NCBI RefSeq assembly: GCF_900107275.1
Contig: NZ_FNPI01000005.1
Coordinates: 62,001 to 126,000, forward strand
Length of the DNA: 64,000 nucleotides
Source of the DNA: Evansella caseinilytica
GTDB taxonomy: Bacteria; Bacillota; Bacilli; Bacillales; Salisediminibacteriaceae
Reading direction: 5' to 3'
Shown here: one piece after another, positions 26,744 through 35,347 of the stretch
Numbering within the stretch: the first letter of the stretch is position 1
Layout: the number at the start of each line of letters is the position of its first letter
Position numbers and translations under genes: made by a program
Notes under the pieces: generated by a model
Database searches by the model: none
What the model saw: only the letters and a program-made list of their open reading frames with translations
What the model was told of the DNA's origin: nothing

Positions 26744-28252
26744 TCATGCTGTCTGCGTTTCCGTATTCTCCTGATGCTGCTCCTGCAATTGCTCCCGATC
26801 AACGGAAGACAATACGTACTCTTCCCCGTGCGCCGCTTTCGGCTCCTCCAGAAAAATCCAACAGAACACAAAGCTCAAGAAAGCACCTGCAGCGAGAATA
26901 AAGAAAAACAGCTGCGGCGTTACAAGCGTGTAAATTGTTAAATAAACGACCGCTCCCACGTTGCCGTATGCACCGGCCATTCCGGAAATTTGCCCGGTAA
27001 TCCGTTTCTTGATCAGTGGAATCACCGCAAAAGTTGCTCCTTCCGCTCCCTGGATGAAAATCGATGTCACGACGGTGATGGCAATGGCCAAAGCCACAGG
27101 CCAGCTTGAGTCGATAAAGCCCATGCTGATCAGGCCCATCCCGATGCCGAACATATAGATGAGCATCACCTTTTTCCTCGTCTTCATCCGGTCGGAAAAC
27201 CAGCCGCCGAGCGGCCGCGCAAACAAATTGACAAACGCGAATGAGGAAGCAATCAGCCCGGCGGCAGTTGCAGATAATTCAAAGGTTGTCAAAAAGAACA
27301 TCGGCAGCATCGACACGATGGCGAGCTCGGCGCCGAAATTAGCAAAATATGTAGTATTTAACGCTGCAACATTTTTAAATTTGTACTTATCATCCTCCGG
27401 CACGCCTTTTCGCAAAATTGGCAAATTGACGCGAAGAATCTGGATGATCTGGTAAGTTAACACCACAAATAAAACCGCAAACACCATATACATCGCTTCA
27501 GCCGATAAAAACGCCAAGTTTTTCAACCGCCACGACAACAATGCCAGCGCACCGGCCAACGGCACCGTCCAGATGATGAGCTGTACCATATCGCCGAAAG
27601 AACTGACTTCCATCGCCGCAGTTTTCCGCGGTCTAGTATACGGTTTTCCTTCCGGTGTGTCACTCACCGTAAACCAATAGATAACGCCGTACACAAGACA
27701 GGCAAGACCGCTGAAAGCAATGGCATAACGCCAGCCGGCCTCACCGCTGAAGACAGTAATCGCAAGCCACGGCAAAACAATCGCTGCAACCGCCGATCCG
27801 AAATTCCCCCAGCCGGCATAAAACCCTTCGGCAAAACCGACATTTTTCGGCGGGAACCATTCGGAAACCATGCGGATGCCGACGACAAAGCTGGCGCCAA
27901 TCGAACTTAACAACAGTCTTGAAATAAATAACTGCATCCATGAATTACCGAAGGCAAACATGAACACCGGCATCGCCATCACCACGAGCAAAATAGAAAA
28001 CACCCGCCGCGGTCCGTATTTATCCAGCAGCATGCCGATAACAATCCTTGCCGGTATCGTCAACGCCACATTTAAGATCGCAAGAGCGGCGATATGATCC
28101 ATCGTCAGCCAGCCGACAGATTCGACCATCGTTCCAGCTAAAGGCGCCATATTGAACCAGGCAAAAAAGGAAACGAAAAATGCTCCCCATGTCAGGTGCA
28201 ATATTTTCGTCCGCTCATTTCTCCATTGAAATAATTCCTTCACACTCATCAT
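26744..28252 (-). CDS. narK: NarK-type nitrate/nitrite MFS transporter, copy 2
   Basis: A 502-residue protein with 12 predicted membrane segments. The nitrate-signature regions of the NNP family are visible: GFAEGFYAGWGNFGSAVA in TM5 and GAYGNVGAVVY in TM11, plus the first-half Arg in SFVVGIRMVSEWFP and RPLGGWFSDRM. It moves nitrate in and/or nitrite out. It is the second NarK of the cluster, 261 bp downstream of the other one, and precedes fnr. The two may differ as nitrate/proton symporter and nitrate/nitrite antiporter; sequence alone does not settle which is which. An extended soluble C-terminus (about 475-502) is unremarkable. Confidence 0.92.
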   Translation of the reverse strand: MMSVKELFQWRNERTKILHLTWGAFFVSFFAWFNMAPLAGTMVESVGWLTMDHIAALAILNVALTIPARIVIGMLLDKYGPRRVFSILLVVMAMPVFMFAFGNSWMQLFISRLLLSSIGASFVVGIRMVSEWFPPKNVGFAEGFYAGWGNFGSAVAAIVLPWLAITVFSGEAGWRYAIAFSGLACLVYGVIYWFTVSDTPEGKPYTRPRKTAAMEVSSFGDMVQLIIWTVPLAGALALLSWRLKNLAFLSAEAMYMVFAVLFVVLTYQIIQILRVNLPILRKGVPEDDKYKFKNVAALNTTYFANFGAELAIVSMLPMFFLTTFELSATAAGLIASSFAFVNLFARPLGGWFSDRMKTRKKVMLIYMFGIGMGLISMGFIDSSWPVALAIAITVVTSIFIQGAEGATFAVIPLIKKRITGQISGMAGAYGNVGAVVYLTIYTLVTPQLFFFILAAGAFLSFVFCWIFLEEPKAAHGEEYVLSSVDREQLQEQHQENTETQTA

Positions 28253-28317
28253 ACCAGCTCCTTGAATGAAGTCTGAGCCGGTTGAGTGATCGCAGCTTTA
28301 ACCAGCTCTATAAAAAG

Positions 28318-28407
28318 AAGGGCGCACTTGTGAAAGGATGACATCCTCATTAAGAGGGACACCGGAGATGCTTCCCTGCCCTTTTAAAAAGGAAAAGCCG
28401 CCCTTTT
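28318..28407 (-). ncRNA. Structured element between the two narK genes
   Basis: AAGGGCG at 28318-28324 pairs with CGCCCTT at 28399-28405, enclosing several smaller stems (GGGAAG region with TCCC, GAGG with CCTC). Read leftwards (the transcription direction) the outer stem is followed by CTTTTTAT, so it could act as a processing or attenuation site between narK copies. The remainder of the 28253-28513 gap shows nothing else. No known riboswitch consensus is recognised. Confidence 0.45.
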
Positions 28408-28513
28408 GAACAAGCTTTTCCAGTGAATGTAAACAACAACATCTTAACGGGATATGCGGGCTGATACGGGAAATGCCTGATTAGTCAACCTCTATCAAAC
28501 CCGCTTGTTTACA

Positions 28514-29809
28514 TCAGCATTTCACTTCTGCGTTTTTCCTGGAATAGAAATACCAGGTAATCACCAGGCTGATAGCATAGTAAGCAATAAAAATGTACAG
28601 CGCCATATTGGCTACGCCGGTTGTATCAATGGACCAGCCGAAAATTTTCGGAATAAGAAACGCACCGTATGCGCCGATCGCCGATGTCCAGCCGGTAACA
28701 GCTGCTGCTTCCTTTGGATTATCAAAAATATAAGGAATCATCCGGAACGTGGAGCCGTTTGCGATTCCAGTTGTGACAAACAAAATCAGGAACATAATCA
28801 AAAACCCGCTGAAAATTCCGTTGCTGTAAAAATAAATAACGCCGAATGTAGCTAAAATCATCACGATAATATCCCAGAACGTGACGATCGCACCGCCGAT
28901 TTTGTCGGAAATCCAACCGCCGACAGGGCGAATCAGCGCACCAACAAGCGGACCGAGAAACGCATATTGCATAGCGTTAATTTCCGGAAACTCTGTGCGG
29001 ATAAGCAGCGGGAACGCCGCCGAATAACCGATAAAAGAGCCGAAGCACATCACATACAGCCACGTCATAATCCACGTATGCTTCTTTTTCAAGATAACTG
29101 CCTGCTCTCGAACAGACGCTTTTGTACCAGGAAGATTATCCATTCCGAAAATGGCTGCGATGACCGTCAGGACAATCGGTATCACCCAAATAAATGCCGC
29201 ATTTTGCAGCCAGACATTAGAGCCGTCTGGAAGAATTTGTGGTCCGCCGGCCACAGCGCCAAAAATTCCGACTGTCACAACTAATGGCGCAAGGTATTGC
29301 ACGACACTGACTCCAAGATTGCCGATCCCGGCATTAATGCCCAAAGCCGTGCCTTTTTCTTTTTTCGGATAAAAGAAGCTGATGTTCGACACTGATGAAG
29401 CGAAGTTGCCGCCGCCAAGACCGCACAGTGCTGCCAAAATCGCCATCGTCGTAAACGATGTTTCCGGATTTTGAACGGCAATACCGATGCCTACGGCCGG
29501 AATCAATAAGGTCGCCGTGCTGAAGACCGTCCAGTTTCTCCCTCCGAAAATCGGTACAACAAAGGTATAGAAAATTCGCAGCGTAGCTCCTGACAATCCC
29601 GGAAGCGCCGCCAACGTGAATAATTGCGCACTGGTAAAGTTGAAGCCGACATCATTTAAGCTTGCCGCCACCACTGACCAAATTTGCCAGACAGCAAATG
29701 CAAGCAGCAGTGCGGACACAGAGATCCATAAATTTCGTCTTGCGTGTCTTTTTCCTTCCGTCTCCCAGAAATGTTCATCCTCAGGGTTCCATTTTGTTAT
29801 ACGTGCCAT
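28514..29809 (-). CDS. narK: NarK-type nitrate/nitrite MFS transporter, copy 1
   Basis: A 431-residue NNP-family MFS protein starting MARITKWNPEDEHFWE, the usual NarK1 start. Signature segments are GLGGGNFASSVSNISFFYP and ALGINAGIGNLGVSVVQ (TM5) and TGWTSAIGAYGAFLIP (TM11), with conserved Arg in LSGATLRIFY and TFRMIP. NarK1-type proteins are usually proton-coupled nitrate importers. ATG 29809 has GGAGTGTGC upstream; an extra in-frame ATG at 29824 is less likely. It is 64 bp downstream of the small membrane gene and should be cotranscribed with the reductase genes. Confidence 0.92.
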   Translation of the reverse strand: MARITKWNPEDEHFWETEGKRHARRNLWISVSALLLAFAVWQIWSVVAASLNDVGFNFTSAQLFTLAALPGLSGATLRIFYTFVVPIFGGRNWTVFSTATLLIPAVGIGIAVQNPETSFTTMAILAALCGLGGGNFASSVSNISFFYPKKEKGTALGINAGIGNLGVSVVQYLAPLVVTVGIFGAVAGGPQILPDGSNVWLQNAAFIWVIPIVLTVIAAIFGMDNLPGTKASVREQAVILKKKHTWIMTWLYVMCFGSFIGYSAAFPLLIRTEFPEINAMQYAFLGPLVGALIRPVGGWISDKIGGAIVTFWDIIVMILATFGVIYFYSNGIFSGFLIMFLILFVTTGIANGSTFRMIPYIFDNPKEAAAVTGWTSAIGAYGAFLIPKIFGWSIDTTGVANMALYIFIAYYAISLVITWYFYSRKNAEVKC

Positions 29810-29873
29810 TGCACACTCCTCCATTATCCCTCACATTTTACTTGATTAACTTAAATACGTTCTTTATTTTTTT

Positions 29874-30074
29874 CTACTTGCTGCTTGAGTATTCTATTTT
29901 TTTCCATTGCTTATATGTTATGAAAGCAATGAAAGCCATAACAATGGCAATTCCTGAATAAATCAATACATCTTCATGCTCCCGGCCTAAAAATGCTTCC
30001 ACCGTCCATTGCAGCATCACCACGTTCACGGCAATGGTGATAATGATAACAGCCCAGCACGTTTTTTTACCCAT
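29874..30074 (-). CDS. Small two-TM membrane protein of the nitrate operon
   Basis: The 66-residue product (MGKKTCWAVIIITIAVNVVM...) has two hydrophobic segments (about 5-24 and 37-55) separated by an acidic loop (GREHEDV) and ends KQWKKIEYSSSK. ATG 30074 overlaps the end of the Rieske gene by 8 bp (ATGGGTAA), so translation is coupled; GGGGAGGC lies upstream. This tight coupling suggests a small subunit or assembly factor of the same membrane complex. I do not recognise a family, and no heme or Fe-S ligand motif is evident. Confidence 0.75.
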   Translation of the reverse strand: MGKKTCWAVIIITIAVNVVMLQWTVEAFLGREHEDVLIYSGIAIVMAFIAFITYKQWKKIEYSSSK

Positions 30075-30600
30075 GACGATACTGCCTCCCCACTGCATAA
30101 ACAACTCCGCGATCCACTTCAATTTCAATCAGCGGCAATTCTCTTTGCGGCGGTCCTGCGACCGGATGCCCATCGTTAACATCGAAATACCCCTTATGGC
30201 ATGGACAAAGAAGGACATCCTTTTCTTTTTGGTAAAAAACCGGGCACATTAGATGCGTGCAAGCAGAATTGTAAGCCACCAATTTTCCTTCCACAGTATG
30301 AATCAGTAGAGCGGGATCATTTTCCGTCGGATAATGAAACGTCACCGACTCCCCTTTTGGAAGCTGGTCGAGGCGGATAATTTCCACCCGATCATGATCT
30401 GGTTCCGCCAATCCGATCATCGCGCGGACAGAAAACGGAACGGTCGAAAGTCCCAATGCCATGGATGCGCCTACAGCGGTTTTCAGAAACGCCCGCCGAT
30501 TATACTTTAAGTCATCTTTCTGTTCAACATTATCGATTAAATTCACCATATCCTCATCCGATTGTTTGCGGTTACGCCCTTTTGGACATTCTGTTGCCAT
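30067..30600 (-). CDS. Rieske [2Fe-2S] protein of the nitrate-reductase-like operon
   Basis: A 177-residue protein with a Tat-like start region (RRAFLKTAVGASMALGLS at about 36-53) acting as signal anchor, followed by an extracytoplasmic Rieske domain with the ligand boxes CTHLMC and CPCHKGYF and a GPP loop (AGPPQRELP). This is the QcrA-type Rieske fold, which accepts electrons from quinol in bc-type complexes. Unusually it is encoded between an Fe-S ferredoxin-type subunit and NarK rather than with qcrBC. ATG 30600 follows AAAGGGGTGACGG. Confidence 0.92.
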   Translation of the reverse strand: MATECPKGRNRKQSDEDMVNLIDNVEQKDDLKYNRRAFLKTAVGASMALGLSTVPFSVRAMIGLAEPDHDRVEIIRLDQLPKGESVTFHYPTENDPALLIHTVEGKLVAYNSACTHLMCPVFYQKEKDVLLCPCHKGYFDVNDGHPVAGPPQRELPLIEIEVDRGVVYAVGRQYRHG

Positions 30601-30639
30601 GTCCGTCACCCCTTTCTTCTGTTTTTCCGGAAGGATCAA

Positions 30640-31182
30640 TTAATCGGAATACACGCCGAAAAATTCCGGAACATACTGCCATTTATCATTTTCCGACGGC
30701 TTTTTCCCTTCGATTAAGTTCATTTGTGTTCTTCTGCGGCGAAGCTCCATCATTTCATCATGATCGATAAACCGGATGGCATCGCTCGGGCAAACCGACG
30801 CGCACATCGGCGCGATATCATGCTTCGTTCTGTCATAGCACATATCGCATTTATACATTTTATTTTCTTCAAAATCGAACTTCGGAATTCCAAACGGACA
30901 GCCGAAAGTACAGTTGCGGCAACCGATACACTTTTCTTCCATTGCCGACAACACAACCCCGTCATCTGTAATCTGAATCGCATTTGCAGGACAAACGCGG
31001 GCACAGGCAGGATCTTTACATTGCATGCACAGCATCGGATAAGTTTGGCGATTTTCGAAAAAATTCACATATTCAACATAATTCCGTTCCTTGCTGTCAT
31101 GGCCGCCGCACTCTCGGCAAGCTGCCTGACAGGATCGGCACCCGATGCAGCGTTCGAATTCCAAATACATTACCTTTTTCAT
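30640..31182 (-). CDS. 4x[4Fe-4S] electron-transfer subunit (DmsB/NrfC-like)
   Basis: The 180-residue protein has four cysteine clusters: CIGCRSCQAACRECG (about 12-26), CMQCKDPACARVCP (about 57-70), CIGCRNCTFGCPFG (about 87-100) and CDMCYDRTKHDIAPMCASVCP-like (about 112-132), i.e. the DmsB/NrfC/FdhB-type subunit that passes electrons between a membrane anchor and a molybdopterin subunit. No signal peptide, so it is cytoplasmic. ATG 31182 follows GAGGAGGAGC, 23 bp after the molybdoenzyme gene. Confidence 0.93.
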   Translation of the reverse strand: MKKVMYLEFERCIGCRSCQAACRECGGHDSKERNYVEYVNFFENRQTYPMLCMQCKDPACARVCPANAIQITDDGVVLSAMEEKCIGCRNCTFGCPFGIPKFDFEENKMYKCDMCYDRTKHDIAPMCASVCPSDAIRFIDHDEMMELRRRRTQMNLIEGKKPSENDKWQYVPEFFGVYSD

Positions 31183-31205
31183 TGTTTGCTCCTCCTCCTG
31201 CTCCG

Positions 31206-33329
31206 TTATGCTTTCTTGATTTTGACGGCACATACTTTAAATTCCGGCATGCGCGAAGTCGGGTCGAGAGCCGGGTTTGTCAATTTATTCACTGACAGCT
31301 CTTTTCCCCAGTGATAAGGGATAAACACATGGTCTTCACGAATCGCCTTCGTGATCCGGGCTTTCACCGTCATCGCTCCGCGCTTCGTTTCCAAATAAAC
31401 ATTATCGCTGTCTCGAATCGCATATTTTGCTGCGAGCTGAGGATGCATCTCCACGTACGGCTCCGGGCATTGCTCCATTAAAAACTTGGTGCGTCTCGTC
31501 TGTGTTCCTGATAAGTAATGAAACACCACCCGCCCCGTCGTTAACGTGTGAGGGTATTCCGTCGACGGCAATTCCGCCGGTTCCCGCCATTTCACGGTCG
31601 CTAAATTGGCTTTTCCATCAGGAGTTCCGAACTTTTCCTGGAACATCGTCGGTGTCCCCGGATGATCCTCCGACGGACATGGCCAAAATACGCCATCTTC
31701 CTTTTCAATGCGTTCATAAGTAATTCCGTAATAATCCGCTTTACCGCCTTTGGATGCAAGCCGGAATTCCTCGTAAATTTCAGGTACATTTTTGTAAGGA
31801 AAATACTTTCCTTTCCCCATCCGCTCTGCGATGAGCTGCATGATTTGCCAATCTGTTTTGGCTTCGCCAACCGGCTCTTTTACTTTGCGAATGCGAATGA
31901 CGCGCCCTTCCAGGTTGGTCGTCGTTCCCTCATCCTCGGCCCAGGAAGTGGCGGGCAAAACCACATCGGCGAACTCCGCCGTTTCCGAGAGGAAAAAGTC
32001 GCTGACAACCATGAAATCCAGCTTTTCAAACCCGGCCCAAATGTAATGGTTATTTGGTGCGGAAACAGCCGGATTACTACAGATCACATGCATTGCCCGG
32101 ATCTTTCCCGCTTGTATTTCGTCAAACATTTCATAGGCGGATACACCTGCTTTCGGCATTTCCGCCGGGGCAATTCCCCAGACACCGGCGATATATTTTA
32201 CGTGCTCCGGATCATCAATTTTTCTATATCCTGGCAAAGCATCCGCTTTTTGCCCATGCTCCCGGCCGCCCTGGCCGTTCCCTTGACCGGTGAACGTGGC
32301 GACCCCGGAGGCAAATTTACCGATCTGTCCCCTTAGCAAGGCCATTGATGTATAGGAGCAAACATTGTCAACCCCTTTCGATTGCTGCTCGACTCCGCGG
32401 GCAAACATGACGACAGAACGAGGAGAACGCCCGAAAATATGAGCGGCTTTTACAATTTTTTCTACACTTACTCCGGTAATCTGCGACGTATATTCCGGTG
32501 TGAATTCCTTCACCGCTTCCTGTAATTCATCATAGTTGTTGCAGCGGGCTTGAACGTATTCCTCATCCACATAGCCTTCTTTGATGAGGAGATGCATCAT
32601 CCCGTAAGCCAAGGCGGAATCCGTCCCCGCTTTTAAATCGAGATGAACATCGGCAATGCGGGCAGTAGGTGTTTCCCTTGGATCGGCGACGATCATTTTC
32701 GCCCCTTTGTCCCGCGCTTTCCAAAGCCATTGAATCGTTGTCGGATGGCATTCTGCCGTGTTGCTTCCCGCCATAAAGAAGCAGTCTGTGTGCTCCAGCT
32801 CCGGCCAAGGCAGGGTGGACCCGCGGTCGATCCCTAATGTTTTCATAAAACCTCCGGCTGCGGACGACATACAGAATCGTCCATTGTAATCAACATAGCG
32901 AGTTCCCAACGCAACCCGGGCATACTTTCCAACCAAATAACATTTTTCATTCGTCATCGAAACCCCGCCGAATACAGACAAAGCATCTTTGCCGTGCTCG
33001 CTTTGAATTCGTTTGAAGTTTTCTTCAATGAGATCAAGTGCTTCATCCCATGAGCTTTCCACAAACTGACCGTTTTTCTTGATCAGCGGCTTCCTAATTC
33101 TTTCAGGATGATCGATCGTCTGGTAGGCTGTGACCCCTTTCGGACACATCTTCCCCATCGTCACCGGCCAGTCATAACGGGGCTCTACGCCCACAACCTT
33201 GCCTGTCTTTTCGTTAACTCTTATATGCATGCCGCATTGCATCCCGCAATAACAGCAGTGAGTCGTAATTAATTTCTCTCCTTCATGCTGAAGGTTCTTT
33301 ACACCCGGTTTTACAACGAACTGTGTCAT
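31206..33329 (-). CDS. Molybdopterin oxidoreductase, Nas/NarB-type nitrate reductase-like catalytic subunit
   Basis: A 707-residue DMSO-reductase-family enzyme. The N-terminal [4Fe-4S] site is C25/C28/C32 and a Cys in GKMCPKG (about 62). The Mo-binding region reads NGRFCMSSAAGG, so a Cys ligand is expected, as in Nas/Nap nitrate reductases and not the Asp of NarG. Other family blocks are GSNTAECHP, ARGVEQQSKGVDN, GQGNGQGGREHGQK and HPGTPT; the C-terminal dinucleotide-binding domain starts near 590. No Tat signal, so the enzyme is cytoplasmic. The ATG directly follows the stop of the membrane gene (TAAATG). Nitrate as substrate is inferred from NarK and Fnr context; formate or another oxyanion is not excluded. 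Confidence 0.82.
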   Translation of the reverse strand: MTQFVVKPGVKNLQHEGEKLITTHCCYCGMQCGMHIRVNEKTGKVVGVEPRYDWPVTMGKMCPKGVTAYQTIDHPERIRKPLIKKNGQFVESSWDEALDLIEENFKRIQSEHGKDALSVFGGVSMTNEKCYLVGKYARVALGTRYVDYNGRFCMSSAAGGFMKTLGIDRGSTLPWPELEHTDCFFMAGSNTAECHPTTIQWLWKARDKGAKMIVADPRETPTARIADVHLDLKAGTDSALAYGMMHLLIKEGYVDEEYVQARCNNYDELQEAVKEFTPEYTSQITGVSVEKIVKAAHIFGRSPRSVVMFARGVEQQSKGVDNVCSYTSMALLRGQIGKFASGVATFTGQGNGQGGREHGQKADALPGYRKIDDPEHVKYIAGVWGIAPAEMPKAGVSAYEMFDEIQAGKIRAMHVICSNPAVSAPNNHYIWAGFEKLDFMVVSDFFLSETAEFADVVLPATSWAEDEGTTTNLEGRVIRIRKVKEPVGEAKTDWQIMQLIAERMGKGKYFPYKNVPEIYEEFRLASKGGKADYYGITYERIEKEDGVFWPCPSEDHPGTPTMFQEKFGTPDGKANLATVKWREPAELPSTEYPHTLTTGRVVFHYLSGTQTRRTKFLMEQCPEPYVEMHPQLAAKYAIRDSDNVYLETKRGAMTVKARITKAIREDHVFIPYHWGKELSVNKLTNPALDPTSRMPEFKVCAVKIKKA

Positions 33330-34472
33330 TTACTTTTCCTCCTTTAGCGCTTGCTCATAAAATTCGTCGGAACGCTTCCTTCCGAATCCCGGTAGGTGAA
33401 TGCCGTTGTTGGTCTGTATCGGCGCTATGCTGTTTCCAAACGGCGACTTCATGTTAAGCTGGCTCATCACACGGATTTTTCGGCGGCATGCCGTACAATA
33501 ATCCGACAATTGGTGGCCGTCACTCGTCTGAAAATCAAACGCCTGTTTTCCTAAAATCGCCTGCACATCCGCGATTTGATCATCGTTCGAATACAGTTCG
33601 CCGCAACCAAGGCAGCTTTTAGAGTCAACCCCTTGTTTTTCCTGATAGTTCATCGGCACCGCCGCTGCCATCGGGCGGATCGGCAAGTGGAACAGCTTGC
33701 CGAACGGGAAGTACACCAGGAACAGCACTGTCGTTACTTGATGAAGCAGTTGAAGCTGCGGATGCATCCAGCCGCCTAATAGCTTGTAAGAAACGGTCAG
33801 CATCAACCCCGTCACTGTCATCGCCAGCAGCAAGTACAGCGGCAGCAAATCAAATTCTGCCCGCTGCGTTACCTGAAGGTCGTGGTTTTTGATCCGTCGG
33901 GCAAGTGCCATGATAACGCCGATCAACAGCATCGAAGCAGTAATATTTAACCCTTCGAACATGAGGAGTGCAAACAGCCCCTCCGGATGCATTTTAATCG
34001 TCGGTACTCCCATAAGCACCAATTGATACGTTGTTGCATCCACCAGTTTAAAGTGCATCCAGCCGAATGTCAGGCCAAACGTAATCGCAAACGAGCCGAT
34101 GCAACCCCAGGCAATCAGCCAATGCTGTATACCGCGGTATATTCCCCGTTTGAAAATATATTTTTGGAGAATAATATTGTCCACCAGCGTTTTCAAAATG
34201 GCTTTACCGTTTCTTTTCTGCCGTTTTCTTGTTTTCATATTCTGCAGAGACCGCCGGATCACTTCATGCGTAGCCGGCCGCATGGCCCATGACGTCAGCC
34301 GGACGGTCATGCCGATGAAAAAAATAAATGAAGCTACTATATAGCCAAACAACATATAATCCACGTGAGTAAATCTTCCGGTTGCTATCCACATGGAGAA
34401 AAATAAAGTGAGGACTACAATAAATGAATACATACTCGATTTCGAATAAAAAGATCTTTCCAGGCCTTTCAT
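33330..34472 (-). CDS. Integral membrane cytochrome b-like subunit with C-terminal Cys motifs
   Basis: A 380-residue protein with about five to six membrane segments (first at about 15-35, then 38-60, 120-145, 175-205, 220-245, 255-285) and membrane His residues suited to heme b (QHW, HQVTT, FHLPIRP). After TM the cytoplasmic tail holds CLGC (about 294-297) and CTAC (about 329-332), like HdrE/NarI-type proteins fused to a Cys-pair domain. It should be the quinol-side anchor. ATG 34472 has GGGGGAGAG upstream; the open frame to 34541 lacks a site. First gene of the operon, driven by a tandem Fnr promoter. Confidence 0.8.
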   Translation of the reverse strand: MKGLERSFYSKSSMYSFIVVLTLFFSMWIATGRFTHVDYMLFGYIVASFIFFIGMTVRLTSWAMRPATHEVIRRSLQNMKTRKRQKRNGKAILKTLVDNIILQKYIFKRGIYRGIQHWLIAWGCIGSFAITFGLTFGWMHFKLVDATTYQLVLMGVPTIKMHPEGLFALLMFEGLNITASMLLIGVIMALARRIKNHDLQVTQRAEFDLLPLYLLLAMTVTGLMLTVSYKLLGGWMHPQLQLLHQVTTVLFLVYFPFGKLFHLPIRPMAAAVPMNYQEKQGVDSKSCLGCGELYSNDDQIADVQAILGKQAFDFQTSDGHQLSDYCTACRRKIRVMSQLNMKSPFGNSIAPIQTNNGIHLPGFGRKRSDEFYEQALKEEK

Positions 34473-34539
34473 GTTCTCTCCCCCCGACTGTATATCTGTA
34501 AAACGATTGATATTTGACCTGCTTTGTTCTGTTAATTTC

Positions 34540-34605
34540 ATTGTAGAAAGCTGACATCTCGGTCACTGTGCAAATTCTCACAGTAAAAGTGTGAAATTCG
34601 TCACA
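34540..34605 (-). promoter_or_regulatory. Tandem Fnr/Crp boxes and promoter of the nitrate-reductase-like operon
   Basis: Two sites lie 23 bp apart: TGTGCAAATTCTCACA (34567-34582, one mismatch) and TGTGAAATTCGTCACA (34590-34605, perfect). On the minus strand the -10 box TACAAT (34545-34540) predicts a start near 34533, which puts the proximal site at -41.5 and the distal one near -64.5, the usual class II plus class I spacing. Confidence 0.8.
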
Positions 34606-34721
34606 CCTAAACAATTCCTTTTATCCAGTACAGCGGTACATAACATGAATAAGCCTGATGCTACAAGGGTTCTTCCTGTTTACACTCCGCAAATACCGTT
34701 TCACAAAACTGTCATACTTTA

Positions 34722-34800
34722 TCACAAATTGTGCGGGACATGGTCCCGCACAATTTTGTGACAAAAAAAAGCCGACTTTGCGCCATCGCAAGTCAGCTTT
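34722..34800 (-). terminator. Terminator of LpdD-like gene plus GTGCGGGAC palindrome
   Basis: Read leftwards, a stem at 34768-34800 (AAGCTGACTTGCG with CGC..AAGTCGGCTT) is followed by eight T residues: a good terminator for the gene ending at 34902. Right after it lies a second, nearly perfect palindrome (34722-34761) with the core AATTGTGCGGGAC-ATG-GTCCCGCACAATT. The remaining part of the 34473-34901 gap has no gene. Confidence 0.75.
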
Positions 34801-34901
34801 CTACTCGGTGTTCGGAAGTGCTCCATTTCTCCCACAGGAACAGCCGCTTATGAGAGCATCCTCTAGTCGGCTAACATGCTCCCCCTAGTTAAACCTGTTT
34901 G

Positions 34902-35255
34902 TTACTTAACATGACGAAACTCGGGTTTTTTCGCCTTTTGCTCGATCATCAGGTGAAAGAAGCGCTCCCATGTTTCATCCACTAAGCTTTCAATCTGTTC
35001 CTTCGAAGCATTGTCAATATGAATTCCGCCTGACACGATCACCGTCTTTTGAAATGTATTGGACCATACCTTTGCCAACTCTATGAACAATGCTTCTTCT
35101 TTATGGTGAGGCAATCCGTGGCTGACGATCTTCGCTTCATTGTCTTCCCAGGTGCTGATCACCACCGCTCCGATATGGGGCTTAGTCCCGCCGGTAACAA
35201 TGATCAGGTCATCTTCTCCTACATGACTAATTTCACAACGGATCATTTTTGTCAT
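34902..35255 (-). CDS. LpdD-like (prenylated flavin chaperone-like) protein
   Basis: The 117-residue product has the LpdD-like pattern: DDLIIVTGGTKPHIGAVVIS (about 14-33), GLPHHKEEALFIELA and VSGGIHIDNASKEQIESLV. In lactic acid bacteria LpdD is the small partner of a UbiD-type gallate decarboxylase; distant relatives in other genomes are of unknown use. No UbiD or UbiX gene is in the window, so the partner is unknown. ATG 35255 follows AGAGGTGGG. Its promoter contains an Fnr box (35332-35347). Confidence 0.65.
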   Translation of the reverse strand: MTKMIRCEISHVGEDDLIIVTGGTKPHIGAVVISTWEDNEAKIVSHGLPHHKEEALFIELAKVWSNTFQKTVIVSGGIHIDNASKEQIESLVDETWERFFHLMIEQKAKKPEFRHVK

Positions 35256-35298
35256 AAACCCACCTCTAATACGCGTATTCTCGCCATTGGTTGCGCTT

Positions 35299-35347
35299 AT
35301 CATAAGCGTATCAGAAGAAAATGAAAAAGTATGTGAATTGTATCACA
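35299..35347 (-). promoter_or_regulatory. Fnr/Crp box and promoter of LpdD-like gene
   Basis: TGTGAATTGTATCACA at 35332-35347 is perfect. -10 candidates on the minus strand are TACGCT (35310-35305, site at -41.5) or TATGAT (35304-35299, site at about -47). Confidence 0.75.

Noticed and set aside
31662-32336. 224-codon plus-strand frame
   Set aside because: Antisense to the molybdoenzyme gene; composition is that of a complementary strand and there is no ribosome site.
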